Assembly (NCBI GenBank): GCA_964058845.1
Contig: CAXKVR010000936.1
Coordinates: 118,164 to 182,163, forward strand
Direction of reading: 5' to 3'
DNA from: Carex sylvatica
Taxonomy: Eukaryota > Streptophyta > Magnoliopsida > Poales > Cyperaceae
DNA: 64,000 nt
The translations under genes and the position numbers were made by a program. Shown piece by piece: positions 36,431-46,418 of the stretch; the stretch's first letter is position 1, and the number at the start of each line of letters is the position of its first letter. The notes under the pieces are model-generated. The model did not search any database. It worked only from the letters and a program-made list of their open reading frames with translations, and was not told where the DNA came from.

Positions 36431-38179
36431 ACGATTGTGCTTTTCTTAATTATTATGAATCCACCACACAGAAGACTACATATTATAGTCACAGAACCAA
36501 TCTACGAATTATAGCGCCAAGTAACAAAATCCACTTAGATCGGTGATTTAGAGGTTCAAAGTCAAATTAATTACCCGCCGATCCTATAGATCTATTTAAT
36601 TTCCCTCTAATTTGTGCAAATAATGTCTAAACTTGGTTTATCACATTTAATATGAACCATGAACCTGACATCTGTTTCCTTGAGAGTCCCAAGTTTCACC
36701 AAGTCAAAATAATTTGAAAAACACACCAACCCACTATACGCACAGTAGCCCGGAATTTTATAGAGCTCGTATCCTCTGCATTAACTCAAAAGGGAATCTT
36801 GTTAGTTAATAAAAATTAACCATCCAATCTGCTTTAAGAGTCGTGTAGACTGAATCCGCACTAATATTAAAGGGCTCTCAATATCATAAGCAGTGGTCGG
36901 ATTGACTCCATTTAAAATCAGACGGTTTAGATTCATTAATTGAAAAGATTTCTTTTTAAGTTAATGCAGAGGATATGCATTCAATTTTATATAGTCTATG
37001 AACCTAAAGTCCTAAACCCTACGAAGTTCTATTTGAGGTTTTACTAATCTATTCTTAAAATACTGTTTCTAATTCTCTTGATCCCACTTTTTCTCCTCTC
37101 GCTACAATCATTCCGATCAAGATAAATATATAGCATGAGCCCAATCAATTAACTATTTGCATTTTGCGCGCGGTTTCTAATTGCACTTAATTATGTGCTG
37201 AATTAAGTGATCTAGCTATATATTTACCTTAGAAGGATCACTATATTTTTTGTATTACCTAGAAGTGACTTTTAAACTGGGATCAATAACTCAGAATCCA
37301 ACGATTTTTATTTTTTTCCAATAAATTATAAAGAAATATATTAATTTTTCTTATGGTCGTAAAAAATTCGGCATGAAAAATATTGAAATATATTATATAT
37401 TTCTAATACTTCAATACAAAAATAAAAAAATTATAAATATTTTTATTTAAATAAAAAAAGCAGAAAAATGAAAAAAAATCGAATCAGTAAAAAAAATTTC
37501 TGGTTTTTTTTTTCTGAAAAGGTTTCAGAATTCCAAAATAGCAAAAAATTTTTTTCTGATTTTCGACTGAATTATCAAAAAAATTTTTTGATATAAATAA
37601 AAAATTTGGGGCTCCAGATCTATCCTCAAAATTTTGAGTTAAATATAATTGAGTGATATAAATCCATACTGACATGACCGTGTAGAATGAGATATGAGCT
37701 GTCGTTGGCACTAAATTAATTTTAACCTGGCCATAAGTACTGTTCTACACAGTTAGATATTGCATTGCGATACTCACTCATAATCCCATCAGAATTTTTT
37801 AAATTAAATTAAATATTATTATAAAACTACAAAGATGGTAACAAGAAATTAAATAACATAAAAATTTCGTATTAAATGTATAGTTTTTTTAAAATTTACT
37901 AATAAATCATATTTAATACAGTCCCTTAGTCAGTACATATGTTAAAAAATAATGTTTACAAATAGAGGTTCCTATGACATGCTATTTGTGTTGTACAGTT
38001 AACTCAAAAGTCTCCTTTTGCATGTGTTGTAATTAGTATTTTTCAAACGATCCGGTTCAAAATCTTCTAATCTACGGATCTGCACGGTTCGGATTAGACG
38101 GTTCAAATTTGAAGAGGATGGTCCAACCCCGTACTAAGGATTATGGTCCAGATCCACACGGATTGGTCCAGTCCATGGT

Positions 38180-40777
38180 TGTCACACCCCGCGGCCCCAC
38201 GAGGCGCGACAGGTGCCTCCTGCCGTAGACATACGGTTGCCCGTATGCCTACAAGGCAATTACGATATAATAGAAAGTAAAACACAACCAAACAAAACAA
38301 ACAAATAACTAAGAAAAACAGTTCACAAATCCCAACTGGTTAGGTAATATCATACAAAAACCGTATCTCGATGGATACGCATCACAAAATGACATAGAGA
38401 ATACATATATATATATACAATCAAAACATAAATATATACATGTCTCTAGTCACAATACCAGACAAGCTAAGCAGCGGTGAAACCAGGCCTACCGACCTCG
38501 TGTCTCTCTCGGATCCGCCGAACCGGAACCTGAAAAATTAACCCAAAAGAGGGGGTGAGAATTGAATTCTCAGTGCGATAAATTGCCACAAATCGTTCCT
38601 GGACTTGCAATCACAGATTATATTCAAAAATAAACACAAATAAAGCTCAGATCAGTTTATAATCATATATAAACATGAATGCACAAACCCGACAACATTT
38701 ATCCAAATGAAATCACAATTCAGGAATTGCCAAGATGAAATTCAAGCACACAATATTTGGTTTAACTCGATTTCAGAATATCCGGTAGTAACTACAGATG
38801 TTCCACCAAACTGGACCCCACTTCGTTTCCACTCATCTGTAGGGTTACAGACACCTACAGACGGCTGCGCCAGGTAAAACCTTTTCTCATGACACTAATC
38901 TGTAGTTACAGGCTTAACTGTTTAATTAAAAGTCTGGTTCTAATTCTTATCCGGAAATCCATATCAATCCAATTGACCATCCAAACGCATCACCCCCCTG
39001 GGTAATGCCTCCGATATACAGTCACCCATAACCAAAATCATAATACAAAGTCACTTACCCCTCATCCCAACCGGTACTGGGAACTGCCGAGGGCCAGACG
39101 ATCTAAAGCTTTAGAACACTGGGCGTCAAAGTCCATGCATAGACTTTGACAAATCCGGATTCACCCCCTGGGTAACGTCATCACGGTGGATGACAATAAT
39201 ACCATATCCACCAACCGATGGTGATATAAAGCACGGTGACTTTAATTCCAAAATCAGATCATTTAGATCAACACAAATAATAACCATACCAGCATGCAAT
39301 TCAATCAGATAAAACAATTCGAGTTTCACTTTATTTGGGCAATGCAATGCATATGAATCGAAACACAGTTTAATTTCTGAATATAAAATATCAGACAAGT
39401 CCAGAAACCCCGCACCTGAGTATATAGCGCACTCGCCTAAGGCTCAGGCGTCTCGAACGATCCTGAGATATGGTGCCTCGTCAGATTACCACTTATTTTA
39501 CACGTTAAATTAGATTAAAGCGTTTGATTAATATCCGATAGGTTATCACGAGTTAATTCAAGTTAAACACGGTCTAGGGTTGGTATTCGGGTCTTATTTA
39601 TATAGGTTCATACTTAAGTTCAAGGAAATTAGGGTTTAAATGGACACAAGGATCAAGTAGGGCATTCTGCATTTTGTATTACGGCCCGAGGCCAGTTTGC
39701 TGCGGCCCGCAGAGCTCCCAACTGAGAACCCGAATTCTTTTCCTCACCTCTTGCGGCTCGGAACTTACCTTGTTACGGCCAGTGACCTTCCCCTTACGGC
39801 CCGGGGTCATGGTCCTTGCGGCCCGCAAGAAAAGGACCTGCTTCGGTCCAGAGAATGCATTGGTTGTTCCGCCCAAACTACGGCCCGCAAGAATCTCTGC
39901 CTCGGCCCGCAACTTGATCAGGTTTGCCTCCGTTTATTTGGTTAAGTAGTGGACCCTTTCACAGCCCGCAGGGGGTTGCTTTACGGCCCGCAACATGATA
40001 CAAAATTCAGGTTTTCGGTTTGGTTTTCGATTCTTTTCGATCGGGATTCGATTGGTTAACATATATTGTTACGGTTATCAAATTTAAGGGCATTGGTATC
40101 TCTAGAATCATCGAGGAAACAACACAATTCAAGGATTTCAAAATAAAGACCAAACCCTAATTCGAATTCCAAATTCAATTGGTAGGTTTAACCAAATAAC
40201 AAGAATCGAATGTTTTAACGAAGTTATAACTCGATTAATTCCAACAATTTTCCGAGTTTCACATGAAACTATCACAATTCCACCTAATTCCCAATTTCAT
40301 CCAAACCTTAACTCACAATTTCATATTTCAAAAGAAATTCAATCGATTTAAACACAAGTCAAGTCGATTATCGAGTTATAACGTTTCAAATCAAATTCGA
40401 ATTCGAATTTCACCAAAAATATAACAAACAAATAAAATTAGGGTTTCAAGGAATTGCAAGGGAGAAAAATATACCAAATTGAAGCTTTAGAATCGATCAA
40501 GGATCGTCAATTCAGCTCGAATCTCGATTTTCCGACAAGTTCGATCAGTTTCCGCGCTCGATTTCTCTCTCTCTCTCTCTTTCCCTTTTTGGTTCGGCCA
40601 ACCCTAACCCTTTCAATATTTCGGTGGAAAAATGAAAGAAGAAGAAAGGAATTTTGATTAATAATTGGAATTTTGCACATATATCCCTCCATATTCTTAA
40701 TATTACCAAACTTTGATAATTTCACAAATAAGCCCTTATGTAAATGTTTTATTTATTATAAAATTCATAATGTCACA
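38180..40777 (+). mobile_element. Solo LTR (2,598 bp), Ty3/gypsy-like, with perfect 5-bp target duplication
   Basis: Begins TGTCACACCCCGCGGCCCC and ends ATAATGTCACA, i.e. TG...CA. The flanks are ATGGT at 38175-38179 and ATGGT at 40778-40782. The unoccupied site is preserved at about 62019-62030 in the other dispersed-repeat copy (CCATGATCCACGGG), which proves an insertion. There is no internal domain, primer-binding site or second LTR, so it was left by LTR-LTR recombination. Length, the TGTCACACCC start and the GGGTGAGAATTGAATTCTCAG motif suggest a chromovirus of the Tekay/Del type (from memory). Short frames inside it are not genes. Confidence 0.88.
39675..39995 (+). repeat. CGGCCCGC motif cluster inside the LTR
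   Basis: About ten copies of (TA)CGGCCCGCA-like motifs occur at irregular 20-50 bp spacing (for example TTACGGCCCGAGG, CTTGCGGCCCGCAAG, CTACGGCCCGCAAG, TTACGGCCCGCAAC). They form a GC-rich island in an otherwise AT-rich LTR. Overlapping open frames on both strands here result from the base composition. Confidence 0.6.
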
Positions 40778-40782
40778 ATGGT

Positions 40783-41010
40783 CCACGGGTTAGCACGGTT
40801 TTGCATGGATTAGCACGGTTTTTATCATGAGTTTAGCATGGTTTAGCACAGTTTTGCATGGATTAGCACGGTTTTTATCACGAGTTTAGCACGGTTTAGC
40901 ACGGTTTTGACCACGGGTTAGCATGATTTTGATTACGGATTAGTACGATTTGACCACGGGTTAGCACGGTTTTGCACGGTCTGGTTCAGATTTAGTCCGG
41001 TTATGGTCTG
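40783..41010 (+). repeat. Degenerate minisatellite, unit about 20 bp
   Basis: Repeated GGTTAGCACGGTTTTGACCA-type units with variants (GGATTAGCACGG, GAGTTTAGCACGG). A shorter version lies at about 62026-62145 in the other dispersed-repeat copy, so the array predates the duplication and has changed length since. Confidence 0.75.
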
Positions 41011-41728
41011 GTCCGGTCTATGAGTTTAGAACCGTTCTGGTTAGTCCGGATCTAGTAGAAAAAACACACCAAAAACCATGCTAAGATTCTCTTTATTCTC
41101 GATCCGGATTTTGACCACGGTCCATATCGATATGGATCAGTTCCACGGTTGGTTCAGTCCAATCCTAGACTGGCTGTTTTTTTTCTTTTCAAAACACTAT
41201 TTGTACTTAAATTTTTTGAATAAAAGCCGATAGTTATGAACCATTTAGTTTGATTTCTGTGTTATACATCAAGTAATAGTAAAATTTAAGTTCATTAAAT
41301 ACAAAAACAAAAAGAACATAAAAAAAACTACTGCTTCAACATATATAGTAATTTTATGCATGATGTTATGTCGTTACTGCATTTGTCTTTTTTTGTTAGG
41401 CCATTTTAAGTTCTCAATTATTTTATGGACATAAATATTATTTTTATTTAATTAATGATGCCTTCAGTATTCAGATTTTCAGTAGAAAAGATAAAGAAAG
41501 TAGAAAAGATAAAGAAAGAGAAGAGAAAAATAAAAAAATAAAAAAAAATAATCCTAATAGAAGAATAAAAATTAATCAAGGAACAAAAATTTGTTAGTTG
41601 GACTTATGCCTCTACCATATGATATTTATATTCAGTTGGTACCTGTGCCAAACCTCACTGAAACAAACTTAAATTTGACATAATTTATCATTGGCTTTTC
41701 ATGAGATTTGTGCTTGTACATTTTCCAG

Positions 41729-43173
41729 GGTTTATGAGGATGAAGAGGATTGGTTTCGATCTATTTTTGCCAACTCAAAGAAGGAAGATGCCATACAGAA
41801 CCAGTATAAGTTCTTTGTGCAACGGATGGGTGGCCCCCCTCTCTTTTCCCAGAGAAGAGGTGAACATCTTGTTATCTTTTACTTGTTTCATTCTAGCTTT
41901 TTATTCTATAAAGTATAGTTCTCCCTTGAAAATATTTTCCAGGACTTTTCCACAGCTAAGATATGTGTGTACATATAAAACAGTGTCTGATTTGCCATAA
42001 AATTCCTCTATACAATTTAGGGAGTTGTTACTGGCTTTTGTGCAATATTTGGCTCTGCAAAGCTCGCTCTTCATTTTCAATCGTGAAAGTATAGAGTTAT
42101 TTTACATGGGAACATGATGGTGCGATTTTAAAACCAGCTGTGAACACATTCACAAATCGAAAAGCAGTATATCCTTGAACTTATTGACGCTGTCTAGGAA
42201 AAGAATGTAAACCTGTTTTCCATATCAGAAATCCAGTTACTAACTTTAGACAAGAAAAGGGTCCTATTCAAATTGAGGTCAAAGTAAGTACCACTCTGGC
42301 AAAGGATATTCAACTGGTATGACTTGTTCATTGTTGGTGCCACAGTGCCACTGCCCACCATAGTTCATGGCTCTGATTAAATATTGATGTTATAAAATCA
42401 GCAATTAGTACAGATAGAAGTATTTAGGCACCAAAATGTCACCCAATTTGAGACTAGTTACTTGGAAGGATTGTTCGTGCAAAATACTCGTAAGAGGAAA
42501 GAAAATTAAGAAAAATTATTCTCCGTGACATAGGCCATCCAGCATTGATAGGTAGACACAAGCCATTTCCAGTAACGCGAGAAGCAGCTGAGAGATGGTT
42601 GCACCACATGCAACTCGCGCTCAACTCTACCTCCACCATCGACCCTGATTCAAAACTCAAAATGATGAATTTCTTCAGGTACACCATGTTTCTATGCAAT
42701 GTCTCCTTTGTCCATTCTATATTTATATTTATATGTACTCTCATATGTCCCACATCATCAGCATTATCCGAAACTCCCAATTTTGTTTGCCTTGTAAGTT
42801 CGGTTTACTGGTAGCCTGGTACTGCTTACTGCTTAGGGATCAAATTGAATTTGTATAATACATAAGGGATCAAAATGGATCTTGTCATGTACTTTAACGA
42901 TGAGAGTATCATGCTATATTAGAGAGAGAATTCTGGTGCTGCAGAACCATGTCCAAATTGTGCTAATTTATACATGCCAACCTGATATGAGTAAAAAAAA
43001 TTGTGACAAATATGAATGGATATTTAGGCACTCAAATCTCATCGTTAGTGATACTTTAATTATTTACCCTGTTGGTCAGACATACTGCATATTTTCTGGT
43101 TGCGGGAAATGAGATGACGAGGCAAGCTCAAGGGGTTGTATGCAAGCATGCGGCTGGTAAGCCGGCTTCCTAA
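41729..43173 (+). CDS. GLB3: Group-2 truncated haemoglobin (2-on-2 globin), C-terminal three exons
   Basis: Haem protein of the plant truncated haemoglobin family, which binds oxygen and is linked to nitric oxide and low-oxygen responses in the cytosol. Three exons are seen: 41729-41859 ([20 protein letters not shown] through [17 protein letters not shown]), 42534-42678 ([37 protein letters not shown]) and 43080-43173 ([12 protein letters not shown] to [10 protein letters not shown], stop at 43171-43173). The borders are canonical (CCAG, ATAG and TCAG acceptors; GTGAAC and GTACAC donors) and the phases agree, giving 122 residues. The proximal haem His lies in WLHHMQ. The family is normally about 165-170 residues. 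The first exon (MQSLQ-type start, about 45 residues) was not found upstream, where a repeat and a solo LTR occupy 36.4-41.5 kb. It may lie farther upstream behind a very large intron, or be lost. The visible part has no lesions. Confidence 0.88.
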
Positions 43174-44785
43174 CAAGTTTGGGATTCATTTTACCTGATT
43201 TGTCTACATTCTATTATATGTATTTATGGGTGCACACTAAGCTTCCAAGGATTGTGTCAATATTCTAGCCCTCTTTTTTGGGAAAATAATATAGTGATGC
43301 ACTATGAAGCAATCGATCTGAGATTATATTCTGCATCACTGTTCTTAAATAATTAGATTGCTAGCTGAAGTCAAGTGTAGTACTTAAACTAGATTGACCG
43401 ATGGTCTTAGATAGTCTCATGCATATTCTTTTACAATTTGTATTTTTTTTCCCTTTTCCCCCCAGTGAAACCAGATTGCGGTTGCGGGTGATATATACAA
43501 TACAACATCAAAACCATCATGTTAATCCGAGTCAAATGTTCTTGACTCTGTTAAAATCACATATTCTGTAAACCAAAAATTCACATTAAGGTCGTATAAT
43601 TGTAAATTCCTTCCTGTGGGCATTTGGCCTCTTATACCAAATATCCAGTCTACAAAAGATAGTAAATATCAAAATCACATTTGATGTGTTCATGCATGCC
43701 ACGGGGAATCCAGGGCTATAACTATAATGCCCTGCTTTGCAAACTATTGATAATAGTGTTGTGGATATATAATGTGTCGTGACGTGACATGACAAATACT
43801 TTATGATTCGGGCACATGGGATGATGCGAGAAAAATACTTCTTCAGATGACGGGACATGATCAAAGTTTTTTTTTTTTTTCACGTAACATGATGTGTCAA
43901 AAATGACAGGAGAAACACGTTACGCTTAGTCATGTTGTTATCTGTTGTGGTATGTCGATCTATCATGATGTGTTAAATGTGATGTGATGGTCATATTTAA
44001 TGTTTTTTGCTCGATTTTAAATTGTTCATTGGGGAAAAAAATGTCAAAAATCTGCAGTCACAACTTGCTATTTTTCATTCCCCAACTCGTAGCGTAAGAT
44101 TCTTTTTTAATCGTTTTGGGAGATAGTAAGTGAGGAAATTGATATATAATTTGAACCGTAGATTCATAATGCAATCAAATGTATTTGGGTTGATGTGAAA
44201 GAGTAAGGTATAACAATCTATAATCTTATTCCATTGCATTGACTCCAACGAAGTACCTGCGTGTTCATCTTTATTTTTTATTTTTTGGCGGATGTGCTGT
44301 TAAATTGAGCCACTGCGCATACGCAAAGAAATATGCTTCAGCCTTCACTTAGGATACATAAAAACTTAAATTTATAGTAGAGCCTTGTAAAGTGATTTAG
44401 CCTACTCGTACCGTAAAAAATAGGTTAATCAACACGGCAAATTAGCCCTGATCTATAAACATATCGAACCTTTTTTTTATTTATAGTTAATTTGGACCTG
44501 ATATTGTTGATAGAAAAGATAAGAGATGGTTGCTTTCCGTTGTCCTTTTCTTTGTAGTAAAAATGTAAAATCATAGTTGGTTGCTGCCAAGGATTTCGAG
44601 AGAAAGGAGGGTGGGGAGCTTGAATCCGATATGGTGATAGTGACATAGCCCAAGGAATTATTGATAACATAATTGATTGATACCCAACAGTTAATATTAC
44701 AAGAAAATTATAATGCATCTCAGCAACGACATCTAATGACACTCATCATATCAAACCGATGGCTTTTCAAAGAAAGAAAAAATTA
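43174..44785. other. Downstream region with no supported gene
   Basis: Polyadenylation region of the globin gene, then AT-rich sequence. Several short CATGACATGAC/ATGTGTCGTGACGTGACATG-like stretches occur near 43760-43980. No gene seen. Confidence 0.45.
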
Positions 44786-44791
44786 AAATAA

Positions 44792-45217
44792 TCAGAACCA
44801 AAATTTCCTTTCCTCTCTGTGTCTCTCGCTTACCACTCTTTGCAGCATTGAATCTCTCAGCGCTCTAGCTGGAGCAGTAAACCTAGCCGAAAATGACCTT
44901 TGCAGGTTTTCATGGTCAACTGCCGCCTCTCCCTCATCAAAATTTTGTGCATAAGATTGTGGATCATATGATTCACGGTTGATCGAAGCAGATACATTTG
45001 CAATTTGTAGTTGCCTTTTCTTCTTTGTCATGATCCTCTTCCATAGATCGTGCATTGATGTCTTTCTCGTGGTGCTTGTGGGGCTATGATACTCCAATGA
45101 ACCTGTTCCATAGCCTTCGTTGTATACATAATAGTGTGTGCATACCGGAAGAGACGGATTACCTCTTGAGGAAGAACAGGAATCTAATGGTGGTAAAGAG
45201 GTTTGTCTCTGTAACAT
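44792..45217 (-). CDS. Unrecognised open reading frame, 141 codons
   Basis: Begins MLQRQTSLPPLDSCSSSRGN. Further features are YYVYNEGYGTGSLEYHSPTS, a basic patch (DLWKRIMTKKKRQLQ at about residues 58-72), an acidic stretch (NFDEGEAAVDHENLQ) and RSFSARFTAPARAL near the end. No signal peptide or membrane segment. It looks like a structured plant sequence rather than random frame (few low-complexity runs, Ser/Arg phospho-type motifs), but I do not know the family. A possible donor (GTAAGC) falls near residue 126, so the final residues may be intronic readthrough. It sits 1.2 kb downstream of the ATP synthase gene on the same strand. Confidence 0.45.
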   Translation of the reverse strand: MLQRQTSLPPLDSCSSSRGNPSLPVCTHYYVYNEGYGTGSLEYHSPTSTTRKTSMHDLWKRIMTKKKRQLQIANVSASINRESYDPQSYAQNFDEGEAAVDHENLQRSFSARFTAPARALRDSMLQRVVSERHREERKFWF

Positions 45218-45219
45218 TG

Positions 45220-46415
45220 GGGACGCGCTGGTAGTTCATTGACCAATTAGTGTAGGGAGAACTGCTTAGTTGATTAAATGATTTTCGGCTTTGACAGGGG
45301 GTATTGTTGGCTTATGGCAAGGGGCTGGAGGTGCATTTATGAGGGTTTTGGTACATGGTTTTATACCAAAACTTTCTGACAGCTATATTGAATGAACCAA
45401 CAACTGTATTTGGATTAAATTTATTGATTAAAATAAACAATTAATTTTATGTTTGGATGTTTTATCCTCTAGGATCTTCAAAACGATATATTGTTGAAAA
45501 CAAACAAACAAACAAATATATCTAATACAAGGTACTAAATCTTGAAATATGAATATTTTGATTGTTTTATTTTTTATTCCATTTTTCACTTTTGTGAATT
45601 GGATGCATATAATATAATAAATTTTTTAATATTATAGTTATTGTTAAATGCTCGGGGTGCTGATATTCACGCAATATTATTCAAATATCTTAATACAGAG
45701 ACAAATTTATCCCTTGCTGACTCACTTATTTCTTCCAATAATTACTCATATATCTAAAGCATTTAAACTGAATAATAAGATATAGACTAAAGACTAAAGC
45801 ATGATATTTATTATTTACTTTAATTGGTTTATTTTAATTTTCATGTTAAGTACTTTTATCATTTTGATTTTTTGTTATTTAAATTGATTGGTTTATTATT
45901 TAGTTAAACTATATAAGCACTAGCTTGACTTTCCGAACGCCAAAGGATTCAAGAGTTACTGTATTCTTAAAAAAAGGATAATAAACGATTGCTGCAATTG
46001 AATAGCTCCGCGCCATATCAAAAGGGACAAAAATGAAAATTCACTCCAACATGCTTATTTTTTCGTAAAGCACTTTTATTTATGATGGCGGTTTAAACAA
46101 AATGGAATCGTTAATAATTATTGATGTCAAAATGATGAAGATATAATTAAGAAACTAAACTCTGGTAAATAACAGTTCTGTTATTAAGAAACCACTCATT
46201 GTAAGAGTAACCAGCCGCACCACAATTTACCCAACTAAAAAAATGAACAGTAACAGAATCCATTCCAAGCCTTCAAATGCAGTTATGCAACGACTTGCAC
46301 TTAAGACGAGTGGAAAAACGGGAAACAATATTCCTCAAAAGGAAAAAAAAAGGTTAATTTTTATTGGACAAATATCAAAACAAGCATTCCAAGCTGCTCT
46401 CTGGTTTTCATTTTC
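45220..46415. other. Intergenic interval with no supported feature
   Basis: AT-rich; no gene, hairpin element or clear TIR seen. Confidence 0.45.
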
Positions 46416-46418
46416 TAT

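Larger units (their letters stand above)
36438..41490 (+). repeat. Dispersed repeat copy 1 (about 2.5 kb), split by a solo LTR
   Basis: 36438-38179 and 40778-41490 together match 60103-62632 colinearly and in the same orientation. Shared landmarks include TTATTATGAATCCACCACAC at the left and TTAATTAATGATGCCTT at the right. Copy 2 has extra sequence near 60330 and 60940-61015 and small deletions, so the copies have diverged for some time. No open frame is conserved, no TIR is visible, and the ends do not look like TG...CA. Copy 1 probably occupies intron 1 of the truncated haemoglobin gene. Confidence 0.8.

Noticed and set aside
39674..39949. Three overlapping open frames in the solo LTR
   Set aside because: They come from the CGGCCCGC cluster, which lacks stop codons in several frames. 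The region is an LTR with no coding role.
40783..41010. CRISPR-like regularly repeated units
   Set aside because: The units are contiguous degenerate minisatellite repeats without spacers, in a plant genome.
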